Positions 53,202-62,285 of a stretch of 64,000 bases of DNA are shown here, piece after piece. The notes below the pieces were generated by a model. It searched no databases. It had not been told where the DNA came from and saw only the letters and a program-made list of their open reading frames with translations. The position numbers were made by a program, and so were the translations under genes. Origin of the DNA: JALFST01 sp022779285 (lineage in GTDB: Bacteria > Bacillota > Clostridia > Tissierellales > Peptoniphilaceae); assembly GCA_050313895.1 (NCBI GenBank), contig JBNPMI010000006.1. One strand, given 5' to 3'. The stretch's first letter is position 1. Each line of letters begins with the position of its first letter.

Positions 53202-53236
53202 ATCGCATGCGATGGTTTAATTGTATCGCGCGCGAT
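53202..53236. promoter_or_regulatory. Twin palindromic operators for the OhrR-type regulator
   Basis: ATCGCATGCGAT (53202-53213) and ATCGCGCGCGAT (53225-53236) are perfect 12-bp palindromes with centres 23 bp apart, about two helical turns. Each belongs to a repeated TATCGCxxGCGATG. One lies inside the -35/-10 spacer of the regulator's promoter, the other just downstream of the -10. They fit repressor binding; the assignment to this regulator is inferred from position. Confidence 0.75.
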
Positions 53237-53248
53237 GTATTGCGTCAA
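53220..53248 (-). promoter_or_regulatory. Promoter of the OhrR-type regulator and redox module
   Basis: On the minus strand, -35 TTGACG (53243-53248), a 17-bp spacer and -10 TACAAT (53220-53225). The spacer contains an operator palindrome. GGAGGGGA precedes the regulator's ATG. Confidence 0.85.
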
Positions 53249-53287
53249 ATTTTTTTCTATTTTTCTCCGTATGTTTTTCTCCGTAAA

Positions 53288-53316
53288 GAAAAAACACCCG
53301 ACCGTAGCCGAGTGTC
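53288..53316 (-). terminator. Terminator upstream of the redox module (right)
   Basis: ACACCCG and CGAGTGT arms around an ACCGTAGC loop are followed by a T run on the minus strand. The hairpin core nearly repeats that at 50227-50264, so similar hairpins close both sides of the module. Confidence 0.75.
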
Positions 53317-53339
53317 TTTCCTACCTGTATATTTATTAC

Positions 53340-53585
53340 ACCTGTTTCTATATCGTTATCGTTCCGGAAGGTGATCGCAATCTCCTTGCTGACCGTCACA
53401 TGCTCTACCATATTTTCCCCAAAGACCGCCATCAAATTCGCTGATAGTCCGTCTTGTTTTTTCAGAGCCTTGATGAAGTCCGTCAGTCGTTCGCTCTGAG
53501 CTTCCTTGGTGGAGATGGCGTCCATCCCCTCATCGTACCGAACCTGCGCCATATCGTAATCCATCGTAGCGTTTCCGGTACTCAT
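53340..53585 (-). pseudogene. Probable C-terminal fragment of a serine recombinase
   Basis: The minus-strand frame contains QSERLTDFIKALKKQDGLSA, then GENMVEHVTVSKEIAITFRND. This resembles the end of large serine recombinases (FIKxLKKQDGL... LVExVTVYxxxxIxFxFKDG). No catalytic domain is visible and the frame runs into a terminator. Upstream, 53586-53972 contains only unsupported short frames. This suggests a decayed integrative element next to the redox module. Confidence 0.4.
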
Positions 53586-53972
53586 CTGTTTCTTTCGGCA
53601 GGTTTTTAAATTTCTGATTGAATCGTCGGAAATCCAGTCATTCCCTTTTCTCCTTTTTCAGGCGTTCTCTCTATGATTGGATCCGCAATTCTTCCTCATC
53701 TCGTCTTCATCCGAAAACAAGCTTTCATTGAGCAGGCGCAAAAGCATGAGCTGCGCTACCCTGCAATCGCAAAGTATGTACTGAGCTTAAAATGCCGGGA
53801 ACAAAGCGTACAGGAACACTTCAAAACGCCGGCGGTTATGCGCTTTACCGGACGATGAAAGCAGACGGCCTCTGCCATCCTTGTCATAAAATGCGCCCTA
53901 TGGTCGCTCCTCTCCCTTGACAAGTCGATGGAGGCTGCTGATCTAAGCTTTCTCAAGGAAAAGAGGAATGTG

Positions 53973-55403
53973 TCAGATATGTTTTTCCGAAAAGGGCTGA
54001 CACATGTCCTGACCGGAAAGCCCTAAATCCAACTTCGCATCGCATACCTGATCGACTACATAAGAATCATGCGTAACAACGAGCATGCTCACTTGTGTCT
54101 TGAGTCTGCAAAGAAGATCACAAATCACATTGCGACTTCGAGTATCAAGACTTGAGGTGATTTCATCCAATAATAGAATTTCCGCCCCCTCCATAATGGA
54201 TCGGGCAATGGCAAGTCTTTGTATCTGTCCACCCGACAGCTGATTTGCAAAACGACAGCGAATGTCCTGTTCGCAAAGTCCTGCCAGGTTCAAGGCATCT
54301 ATCAGGGGCATGACCGGTTCCTTGATTCGCCGGAAAATGAGATCAAGGGGAAGGGCCGGATGAAAGCTGGTCCGAGGGTCTTGCGGCACCCACCCCAGCG
54401 CTTTGCGCTGATCCATCGTACGATTTTTATAAGAAGGTGCCAATTCTGCACCTTTATAAAGCAATTTTCCTTGGCTGGACGGCCATAGGCCTAGAATTGT
54501 ACGCAAAAGCGTTGTTTTTCCGGCGCCGGAAGGTCCGATAATCGCCAATACCTCTCCGGAATATTGCGTAAAGTTCAGGTTCCGTATGATTTCCTCTTCT
54601 GCTCCCGGTGCCTTTGCGTAAAGGCCAATGGCCTTGAGAATCACGGATTGCTGAGTTTTCTCGCTTCTTTGCTTTGTTTCGATATGAATCCTTGTATTCT
54701 CCGGCACATTCTTTTTCCTGCAGGGAGACAGCTTTCCATTTTCCAAGAAGAAGCTGCAATCTGTAAGCTGTCTGATGACTTCATCATCATGGCTGATGAC
54801 GAGGACTGTCGGTTGCAATTTTTTTATGAGTTTTTTTAGAAGCAGGAGAACATCGTCACGAGTATCCACATCCAAATCGGCAGTCGGTTCATCTAAAATG
54901 AGGAGTTCCGGTTTACGGAGCAGGATCCTTGCCAAGGCCACTCGTCTTCGCTGTCCTCCGGAAAGCTCATGAGGAAAACGCCCTAAAAAATCCTTCGAAT
55001 AAGGCAGACCGAAAAGATGAAAGGTTTCCCGGATTTCCTCCTCCCTTGTTTGTCCACCGCTTTCTGCCAGTTCCTCTATTATGAAAGCAATTCTATGTCC
55101 GGGATTCAGGCTCGAAGCCGGATCCTGATCAAGATGTCCCGTGTGCCGCCGCAAGGCGGTCATATGCTCCGGATGAACATAGTTACCCTGAATCAGCAAT
55201 TCTTTGCCATCATATCGGATACTGCCATCTGAAATCCTAAGGCCCTCTCCCACTTCGCCTAAGAGAGCAAAAACCAAGGTTGATTTTCCAATGCCCGATG
55301 GGCCTACAATTCCTATACGCTCGCCCGAATTCAGGTGCAAACGCAGATCGTTCAGGATTTTTTTCTCTTTGTTCTCGATGGTAAGATGCAAAATATCAAT
55401 CAT
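53973..55403 (-). CDS. Tandem ABC ATPase (DppD-DppF-like) of peptide/nickel importer
   Basis: This 476-residue protein holds two ABC domains in one chain. The first has Walker A GPSGIGKSTL, signature LSGGQRRRVALARILL and Walker B LLILDEPTADLD. The second has GPSGAGKTTLL, LSGGQIQRLAIARSIM and ILLLDEITSSLD. It energises the permeases directly upstream. Start at 55403 overlaps the permease stop (55400-55403). The open frame extends 127 codons into the permease gene, which is not the true start. Confidence 0.92.
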   Translation of the reverse strand: MIDILHLTIENKEKKILNDLRLHLNSGERIGIVGPSGIGKSTLVFALLGEVGEGLRISDGSIRYDGKELLIQGNYVHPEHMTALRRHTGHLDQDPASSLNPGHRIAFIIEELAESGGQTREEEIRETFHLFGLPYSKDFLGRFPHELSGGQRRRVALARILLRKPELLILDEPTADLDVDTRDDVLLLLKKLIKKLQPTVLVISHDDEVIRQLTDCSFFLENGKLSPCRKKNVPENTRIHIETKQRSEKTQQSVILKAIGLYAKAPGAEEEIIRNLNFTQYSGEVLAIIGPSGAGKTTLLRTILGLWPSSQGKLLYKGAELAPSYKNRTMDQRKALGWVPQDPRTSFHPALPLDLIFRRIKEPVMPLIDALNLAGLCEQDIRCRFANQLSGGQIQRLAIARSIMEGAEILLLDEITSSLDTRSRNVICDLLCRLKTQVSMLVVTHDSYVVDQVCDAKLDLGLSGQDMCQPFSEKHI

Positions 55404-56185
55404 ACGGCTCGCCTTTCTAAAGCATCTACACAGTTTCCCAAAGGAACAGTCAGCGAGAGAATGGCGATCAGAGGTGCAAGGCAGGCCCAGGGATTGAGGG
55501 CAAAGCCCGAAAGATTCGCCGCCAGCATTTGAGGCCATAGGAACCTTCCCTGTCCGGCTGAGCTTCCCAAAAAGCTGATGGAAGAAAGCATGTAAATAGA
55601 ACTGATAAAAGCCTGGGAAAGATCCGTCAGAATGTTTTTGGATAAAACAGGTAAGATTTCTCCTAAGACAAGACGAATCGGAGAACTTTCTCGTAAAGTG
55701 GCATAGGTGAAAAATCCACTCTGCAAAACGGGCCGGATCAGTTTTGCGTAATACCTTGATGAAAAAGGGAGCGTCAGGACACATGCTATGGGAACGATCG
55801 CATAAACAGACCCCTTAAAGGCCTGATAGCTGGCAAGCGACACGACGGCCGAAGGTAAAACAAGCACAACATCTAAGCAAAAACGAAGAAATCCCGGCTT
55901 TTCCTCCTTATATGCCAGAAGAGTCCCCAGTCCGAATCCCAAAATTCTGGAGAGCAGAGCGGTCAGAACGGAAGCCAAAAGCAAGTCTCTGCCTCCACTG
56001 AGAAGCTGGGGAAAAACGGGTCTGCCTATATAGTCATAGCCGAATCCAAGCGGTCCTCCGCAGGAAAAGGCCATGGCCTCACTCTTGAAACCGTCACCGA
56101 ATTCAAGAGCAATCCACGGTGACAGGATGGTAAGAAGGCTTGCAAGGATGAATAGGGAGCCCCAAAATTTAAAGGTTTTATTCAT
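55400..56185 (-). CDS. ABC importer permease, DppC-like
   Basis: This 261-residue membrane protein has about six hydrophobic segments. The binding-protein-dependent transport domain has the ATPase-docking loop near REILPVLSKNILTD, here GEILPVLSKNI. It pairs with the DppB-like permease, whose gene it overlaps by 8 bp, and with the tandem ATPase, overlapped by 4 bp. Confidence 0.88.
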   Translation of the reverse strand: MNKTFKFWGSLFILASLLTILSPWIALEFGDGFKSEAMAFSCGGPLGFGYDYIGRPVFPQLLSGGRDLLLASVLTALLSRILGFGLGTLLAYKEEKPGFLRFCLDVVLVLPSAVVSLASYQAFKGSVYAIVPIACVLTLPFSSRYYAKLIRPVLQSGFFTYATLRESSPIRLVLGEILPVLSKNILTDLSQAFISSIYMLSSISFLGSSAGQGRFLWPQMLAANLSGFALNPWACLAPLIAILSLTVPLGNCVDALERRAV

Positions 56186-57161
56186 AGGATCTTCTCCTGA
56201 GTGTGTCTCTTTGCCCTATCCAATCCGCCAGTCGGTAGGAGATCAGCGTAATCGCTGTTAAAAGCCCGCTCAAGGCCATCACAAGCAAGGACTCTCGGCT
56301 TTGAATGGCGTTTACCAAGGTGTATCCCATTCCGGGAAAAGAGGTCACGCTTTCCACAATCATAGAACCTCCCAGCAGATAAGGAATGGCGGAAGCCAGC
56401 ATCTGAGCAATCCCCGGCAAGGCGGAGGGGAGTAAATGTATAAAAAGAACCCTCATTCTGGAAAGGCCTGCCAGTCTGGCCTCCCGTACATAGGCTGTTT
56501 TTGCAAAAGCTTCTACCATCACACGCAAATGGCGGAACATGGATACGGACGAAATCAGCCACAGGCATAAGGATGGCATGACCAAACTGATGGGCCGGCT
56601 CCAGACATTTTCTCCCGGACCCGGATTGGATAAAACGGGAAGCAACCGCCACTGAAGAGAAAACAGGACCAAAAGCAGGATGGCCAAAACAAACTCCGGT
56701 ATGGATGCTAAAAAAACACTCGTTTTATTCAAAAGATCCGTCCACCGGTTTTTATAATAACCGCAGACAACAGCCAGCGGCAGGGTAATGAACAGAAAAG
56801 CCGAAAACACAATTCCCGCGACCGTGCAAGAGGATAAAACCGGTGTTCGAATGATTTCAAAAATCGGCTTTTGCGTCACGTATGTGTAGCCTAAATCCCC
56901 CTGAAATAAACCGGATAACCACTGAATGTATCGGTAATAAACGGGTTGATCCAAGCCCATTTTGTGCCTCAGAAGGCGAACGGCTTCCTCTCCCGCTTTC
57001 CCGGCCTGATTACTTGCCGCATCTCCCGGCAGCATTTCAAGCAAAATAAATATGGCGGCTGTCGCACAAAGCCAAAGGAGAACCGCTTGAAGTCCGGACA
57101 AAACAAGCCTCCTGAAAGAGGCTTGTTTTGAATGCTTTCCATCTGATTTCATTTGTTTCAT
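56178..57161 (-). CDS. ABC importer permease, DppB-like
   Basis: This 327-residue permease has an N-terminal membrane helix, the DppB-type region LRHKMGLDQPVYYRYIQWLSG, then transmembrane segments and EARLAGLSRMRVLFIHLLPSALPG as the ATPase-contact loop. It begins 1 bp after the binding-protein gene's stop, so it is translationally coupled. No separate ribosome site is visible. Confidence 0.9.
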   Translation of the reverse strand: MKQMKSDGKHSKQASFRRLVLSGLQAVLLWLCATAAIFILLEMLPGDAASNQAGKAGEEAVRLLRHKMGLDQPVYYRYIQWLSGLFQGDLGYTYVTQKPIFEIIRTPVLSSCTVAGIVFSAFLFITLPLAVVCGYYKNRWTDLLNKTSVFLASIPEFVLAILLLVLFSLQWRLLPVLSNPGPGENVWSRPISLVMPSLCLWLISSVSMFRHLRVMVEAFAKTAYVREARLAGLSRMRVLFIHLLPSALPGIAQMLASAIPYLLGGSMIVESVTSFPGMGYTLVNAIQSRESLLVMALSGLLTAITLISYRLADWIGQRDTLRRRSYE

Positions 57162-57162
57162 T

Positions 57163-58734
57163 TTAGTGACGTTCCGGCGTAAAGGTAGCCTCCCCGAGCC
57201 AGGGGACCGACTGAGTCATCGGAGCTTCAAAGCCCTTGCGTTTCGCGGAAATATCCATTTGATAGCCCCAGATCAGTTCTCCTCCGAAATCATGAATCTC
57301 CCTGCAAATCGCATGAATGGCCTCTGTCTGTGCCTGTGGCTCCTGCGTGCTGGTTGCCAGGGCAAAATTCTTTTCTGTTTCTTCCGAAGAATAGCCGGAT
57401 ACGTTATAGTGTGAATCCTTGAGCACCTGGCTTCTGAATTCCGCTAAAGGCGTCCGATTCACCCAATAGAACGTGAAGGCCGACTTTTGATAGAGATCCC
57501 CCATCTGCGAATAGAAAGTCTGAGGATCCAGCTGTTCTACATGAACCGTTACGCCGACTTCCTGAAATTCCTGAACCATCATTTCCGTCGCTTTATTTAA
57601 TCCGGGGAGTACGTCGGAAGAAACAATGGTAAATTCCTTCACGCCTTTTTCGGCAAAAATCTTTTTGGCCTCTTCCTTATCCGCTTTTGTTTGCTCAATA
57701 TCGACAGGATAGGTTGAGAAGCCTTTTCCCAGCATATCATTGCCCACAGCTCCATAATCTCCGAGGAGAGTTCGCACCATTTTTTCACGGTCCAGCGTCA
57801 GCTTTGCAGCCTTTCTGATCTCAGGATCCTGAAACGGTTCCACCCTGGTATTTAAGACCAGCTCCAGAGCCGATGCCCCATCGAGAGATCCATGGGGTAA
57901 TTCAATATCCTTTTCCTGCTTCAGCACCTGAATCGCCGATGCGTCCAAGCCCCAGGCATAGTCAATTTCTCCCGTTTGCAGGGCTTTGACCTTCGAAGCG
58001 GAATCAGGCACATTTTTTAGCGTAACCCGGGGAATTGCCGGCTTTCCTGCATAGTAACGTTCATTTGCCTTTAAAACATAACCGCTTTGTGGATCCCCTT
58101 TCTCTACAACATAGGCGCCGGCGCCCAAGCCGTTAAATTCACCGCCCTTGGCTACCGGTGAAAACATGCCGATTGTAGAAACGAAAAAGTCCGATGCAGG
58201 CTGCTTTAAAACCAGCGTGATTTTTTGTCCGTCTGCACTTGACCGGTCGGAATCCATATTTCCGAAAATCGATTGATACATTGGAGAAGCTGCCAGATGC
58301 TTCAGTGATAGAAGCACATCCTGCCCTGTCACGGGACTGCCGTCGCTATATTTCACGTCATCCTTAAGCGTAATCGTATAGGTGGTAAAATCCTGATTGG
58401 GCTCCACGGACTTTGCCATGCGAAGAGTAATCCCCTCATCATTGATCGTAGCCAGAGAATCGTAAACGGCATAGATCAAAACCATGCCTCCCGGGGATGT
58501 AACGGATGCCGGATCCAGCGTATCCTGAGGGCTGAAGAGAACCCCCATGCTGAAATCTTGTGATGCCTTCGCTGTCCGGCCTTGCGTTTCGCTGCTCGTT
58601 GCCATCTCTCGGGAGGAGGCCGCATTTTCTGCTGCCGAGGATGTGCCCTTGCCTCCTTCCATGGACTTTTGCCCACATGCCGTCAAACAAAATACACAAA
58701 CGAGGAAAAGAGCGATAATACGTTTCACTTTCAT
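57163..58734 (-). CDS. Family 5 solute-binding lipoprotein (peptide/nickel type)
   Basis: This 523-residue binding protein has a signal peptide with lipobox LTACG (Cys20) and a Ser/Ala/Thr-rich linker (about 25-55). The SBP_bac_5 fold includes VTSPGGMVLIYAVYDSLATI, DDVKYSDGSPVTGQDVLLSLKHL and ALQTGEIDYAWGLD. It would capture a peptide, nickel chelate or other small ligand outside the membrane for the permeases downstream. It is first in the importer part of the locus. Confidence 0.92.
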   Translation of the reverse strand: MKVKRIIALFLVCVFCLTACGQKSMEGGKGTSSAAENAASSREMATSSETQGRTAKASQDFSMGVLFSPQDTLDPASVTSPGGMVLIYAVYDSLATINDEGITLRMAKSVEPNQDFTTYTITLKDDVKYSDGSPVTGQDVLLSLKHLAASPMYQSIFGNMDSDRSSADGQKITLVLKQPASDFFVSTIGMFSPVAKGGEFNGLGAGAYVVEKGDPQSGYVLKANERYYAGKPAIPRVTLKNVPDSASKVKALQTGEIDYAWGLDASAIQVLKQEKDIELPHGSLDGASALELVLNTRVEPFQDPEIRKAAKLTLDREKMVRTLLGDYGAVGNDMLGKGFSTYPVDIEQTKADKEEAKKIFAEKGVKEFTIVSSDVLPGLNKATEMMVQEFQEVGVTVHVEQLDPQTFYSQMGDLYQKSAFTFYWVNRTPLAEFRSQVLKDSHYNVSGYSSEETEKNFALATSTQEPQAQTEAIHAICREIHDFGGELIWGYQMDISAKRKGFEAPMTQSVPWLGEATFTPERH

Positions 58735-58758
58735 TTGGGAACCTCCTATATCCTTCCA

Positions 58759-60480
58759 TCAATAAATATATTTTTCTGTTAAACCGGATTTCTCCACCAG
58801 GCTGCGGTAGAGCTCCGACTTTTTCATCAGCTCCCGGTGCTTGCCGGCGCTGTTCACCCGTCCATCTTCAAAAACGACGATTTCATCCACATTCTCAATG
58901 GATTTCATCCGGTGGGAAATAATAATGACGGTTTTGTTTTTCATCAGTTCATTCAAGCTCTTTTGGATCGCCATTTCATTTTCCACGTCCAGGGATGCCG
59001 AGATTTCATCTAAAAGCAGAATCGGCGCGTCTTTCAGGAAGGCGCGGGCAATGGACAGTCTCTGGCGTTCTCCGCCGGAAAGCTTGCTGCCATTTTCCCC
59101 GATGAATGTCTGATAGCCCTGAGGCAGTTTTTGGATGAAGTCTTCACAATGGGCTTTTTTTGCCGCTTCCATGACCTCCTCATCCGTAGCATTTTTTCGA
59201 CCGATGCGAATATTCTCCATGACCGATCCGTTAAAAAGGGTGACATCCTGGAAGACCATGGAAATCTGTGAATAAAGGCAGGCAGGCGAGATTTCCTTTA
59301 AAGGGTATCCGCCCAGTGTAATGGTCCCCCGGTCGTAATCGTAAAGACGAGACAAGAGACGAATCATGGTTGTTTTCCCGGATCCGGACGGACCGACAAA
59401 GGCCGTCACCTGACCCTGCTTGGCTGTAAAATTGACTCCTTGCAGAACCATGTGATCGCCATAGGCGAACGAGAGGTTTTCCACTTTCATATCATAATTC
59501 TTTAAGCTGACCTCCCTTCCTTCCTGGATTTTTGTGTTTTTGAGCTCCCGAATCCGGTCGACACGAACATCCATGTAGAAAAGCTCAGCGATGTTCATGC
59601 CCACGCTTTCCACGGCATCCGTCATTCGAGCAACAGCAATCAGATATCCGATTCCGTAGAGAATGCTAAGCTCTCCCCGAAGCAGGAAATATGCCACTGC
59701 CAAAATCGTTGTCGCAAACGAAAGCTTAATAATGGAGCTGGCCGTCGTCACCGGGATTCCCTGGCCCACCTCCGCTTGCATGTGCATTTTTTCAGCCTTT
59801 CGGATGGCCCGGTGAACTTCGTTCCTTTTTTCGGAAACGAGGTTGTACGAGCGGATTTCCTGCTGCATTTCAATGGCATCCTGAACAATTTCCACATTTC
59901 TCCTGCTGATATCGAAAAAGCGTTTTATATAGGATTTCTGATAGGATTTCGAGAAAATATAGATCCCGCCTCCTATGGCAAAGGGTAGGAAAATAGCCAA
60001 TCCCAGGCGGAAATTCTGAATCAGAATCATCACCGTCATGATGAGCAGAAAGGCGCCCGTCCCCATGGCCTGCGGAACGGCATGGGAAAAGGCATGCTCC
60101 AGATCCAGGACGTCCTGCATCATGGTCTGAGCCAGATCGGACAAATCATGCTTCGCAAAATAGCCCAAAGGCAGTTCTTTTAAGGTGTCGGCAATGGAAA
60201 GACGAAGGTCGCGAGCCTCCATGTAAGTGGAGTTGTAGGTGGACTTGTATTCCCAGTCCAGGGCAAGGTACATAAGCACGACGATCACCGCCATAGCGAT
60301 GAGGTAGCCCGGCAGGTTACTCAGCACCCCATCGGTTAAAATATCCTGAGCAAAGAAGAAAAAAAGCATCATTGCCGCCATATACATAATATTGACACAG
60401 AAGGAGGCAACGGCCGCCATAGTCATCCCTCTGGCTCCATGTTCTGTCAACGCAAATGTTTTTTGTAATTTCCGATTCAT
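58759..60480 (-). CDS. Exporter-fold ABC half-transporter (second of pair)
   Basis: This 573-residue protein has six N-terminal membrane segments and a C-terminal ABC domain: Walker A FVGPSGSGKTTMIRLL, signature KLSGGERQRLSIARAF, Walker B ILLLDEISASLD. Start at 60480 follows GGAGGG; ATG overlaps the stop of the first half-transporter (60477-60480), so they form a heterodimer. Such pairs next to binding-protein importers occur in siderophore systems (IrtAB, YbtPQ), some of which import. Direction here is not proven. Confidence 0.88.
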   Translation of the reverse strand: MNRKLQKTFALTEHGARGMTMAAVASFCVNIMYMAAMMLFFFFAQDILTDGVLSNLPGYLIAMAVIVVLMYLALDWEYKSTYNSTYMEARDLRLSIADTLKELPLGYFAKHDLSDLAQTMMQDVLDLEHAFSHAVPQAMGTGAFLLIMTVMILIQNFRLGLAIFLPFAIGGGIYIFSKSYQKSYIKRFFDISRRNVEIVQDAIEMQQEIRSYNLVSEKRNEVHRAIRKAEKMHMQAEVGQGIPVTTASSIIKLSFATTILAVAYFLLRGELSILYGIGYLIAVARMTDAVESVGMNIAELFYMDVRVDRIRELKNTKIQEGREVSLKNYDMKVENLSFAYGDHMVLQGVNFTAKQGQVTAFVGPSGSGKTTMIRLLSRLYDYDRGTITLGGYPLKEISPACLYSQISMVFQDVTLFNGSVMENIRIGRKNATDEEVMEAAKKAHCEDFIQKLPQGYQTFIGENGSKLSGGERQRLSIARAFLKDAPILLLDEISASLDVENEMAIQKSLNELMKNKTVIIISHRMKSIENVDEIVVFEDGRVNSAGKHRELMKKSELYRSLVEKSGLTEKYIY

Positions 60481-62216
60481 ACCACCCTCCAATCATTGGC
60501 CTTGGCATAGAGCCTCTGTAAATGAGCATAACGGCCATCTTTCACCATCAAGGCTTCGTGACTGCCCCGTTCCACAATTTTTCCTTCATCCACCACCAGG
60601 ATTTCATCCGCATTGCGGATTGAGGAGAGCCGGTGAGCAATCATGATCACGGTCTTGCCTTTCATGAGATTGCTGAAGGCCAGCTGTATTTCATATTCAT
60701 TTTCCGGATCCGCAGCAGCCGAGGCCTCATCCAATACAATAATTGGCGCATCCTTCAGCATCGCCCTGGCAATGGCAATCCTTTGTTTTTCTCCGCCGGA
60801 GAGATGAACTCCTTTGGAACCGATCAGGGTATTTTCCCGGTCCGGGAACTTGTCAAGAATTTCCTCGCATCGGGCGCGTTTCATGGCCTCCATCACCTCT
60901 TCCCGATTGGCATTCGGATTCCCGATTTTCACATTGTCATAAATCGAGGTCTTAAAGAGCTTCGCATTTTGGAAGACCATAGCTACCATGCTCGTGAGAG
61001 CCCGATCGCTATATAGGCTCAGGGCATGGCCGCCAATCTCCACCTTGCCCTCTTGAGGCCGGTAGAATCCTGCAATGAGCTTGGCTAAAGTGGATTTTCC
61101 CCCACCGGAAGACCCTACCAGGGCGTAGGTCTTTCCCTCTTCCAGATGGAAAGAAAGGTTGTCGAAAACCTTATCTTCTTCGTAGGCAAAAGAAACATGC
61201 TGAAAATCGATGTCAAAACAGCTTGCTTTTTCGAGACAACCTGTATCCTCTTTTCCGGACTTCATTTCCTCAATCAGATTTTCAATCTTATCAATGGAGG
61301 AAGACGCAAGATAGAGATGCATGCTCACATACATGATCTTTATAAAAGCCACAAAGATGATGCCGCAAAATAGAACATAGAAAACAGCTTTGGTCAGGTA
61401 AATAGCGGGATTCTCACCTCGTCCGATGAAAAAGAAGCCAAAGGGAATCAGGAGTAAGAAGATGGAGTTAAAGAAGGCCTGGAAAGTTACGTAAGGTCTC
61501 CGACAAGACATGCTATAGCGCAAGACCTTGTCGGCATAGGTGCTGATGGAATCATGAAAATTCTTCATCGATCGAACATTTGCGTTGAAAATCTTGACTA
61601 CTCCCATATTACGAACATATTCCACCGCATTGGCCCCCATGACCTCCTGAGCCTGCATGTATTCGGCCATAAACGTGGATTCTCCCATCATTTTTTTCCC
61701 AATGTAGCCGCCAACCGCAACGGTAAAAATCATGAAGACACAAAGGCGCCAGTCAATCCTGCCGGCCAAAATGAGACCGAATAGCGGGATCACTACGGCG
61801 GCTGCCAGATCCGGCAGGAGGTGAGCCACGCTGGTATGGGTAAGGGCGGTATTGTCGTCTAAAATTTTTCGGATCTTTCCCGAAGGATACTTATCAAAAA
61901 AAGCAAAGGGCGCCTCCAGAAGGGCATCCATTCCGGTTTTTTTTAAGTTGGCTTCCAGTCGAAAAGCGATGGCGTGCGTGGCCATGAGGCCGAAAAAATA
62001 GGCCAAGGTGTAGACCAAGGCGCAAATCACCAGGACCGTCACCAGCGTCGTGAGTCCTTCCAGCTGAACACTTTGTAGGATTTTTTCAAGGAATAAGTAA
62101 ATCATATGATACTCGGCGATCAGGGCAAGGGAAGAACCCAGGATGAGTATCACTGCCAAGGCCAATATGCCTCCCATTTTCGGTACGTATGTTTTTATCT
62201 TTTTGTATACGGTCAT
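60477..62216 (-). CDS. Exporter-fold ABC half-transporter (first of pair)
   Basis: This 579-residue protein has six membrane segments and a C-terminal ABC domain: Walker A LVGSSGGGKSTLAKLI, signature HLSGGEKQRIAIARAM, Walker B IIVLDEASAAADPENE. It starts at 62216 behind AAAGGAG. It is the first gene of the five- or six-gene run to 53973 and lies just downstream of a TetR operator. It pairs with the next gene by a 4-bp overlap. Confidence 0.88.
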   Translation of the reverse strand: MTVYKKIKTYVPKMGGILALAVILILGSSLALIAEYHMIYLFLEKILQSVQLEGLTTLVTVLVICALVYTLAYFFGLMATHAIAFRLEANLKKTGMDALLEAPFAFFDKYPSGKIRKILDDNTALTHTSVAHLLPDLAAAVVIPLFGLILAGRIDWRLCVFMIFTVAVGGYIGKKMMGESTFMAEYMQAQEVMGANAVEYVRNMGVVKIFNANVRSMKNFHDSISTYADKVLRYSMSCRRPYVTFQAFFNSIFLLLIPFGFFFIGRGENPAIYLTKAVFYVLFCGIIFVAFIKIMYVSMHLYLASSSIDKIENLIEEMKSGKEDTGCLEKASCFDIDFQHVSFAYEEDKVFDNLSFHLEEGKTYALVGSSGGGKSTLAKLIAGFYRPQEGKVEIGGHALSLYSDRALTSMVAMVFQNAKLFKTSIYDNVKIGNPNANREEVMEAMKRARCEEILDKFPDRENTLIGSKGVHLSGGEKQRIAIARAMLKDAPIIVLDEASAAADPENEYEIQLAFSNLMKGKTVIMIAHRLSSIRNADEILVVDEGKIVERGSHEALMVKDGRYAHLQRLYAKANDWRVV

Positions 62217-62253
62217 AAAAACTCCTTTCACTTCACTGCAATCCGTTATTTAT

Positions 62254-62269
62254 GTTAGTATATGCTAAC
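62254..62269. promoter_or_regulatory. TetR-family operator upstream of the transporter operon
   Basis: GTTAG, TATATG, CTAAC is a 5-6-5 inverted repeat 38 bp upstream of the first half-transporter gene. The same arms and spacing recur at 62923-62938 in the regulator's promoter. A possible -10 TATACT lies within it on the minus strand. Confidence 0.75.
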
Positions 62270-62285
62270 TATTGAATATGAAAAA

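Noticed and set aside
53673..53858. 61-residue plus-strand frame upstream of the ABC ATPase region
   Set aside because: No ribosome site and no family; lies in a decayed stretch.
53970..54003. GTGTCAG...CTGACAC inverted repeat at the end of the tandem ABC ATPase gene
   Set aside because: It overlaps coding sequence, has a long loop and no T run; not a terminator.
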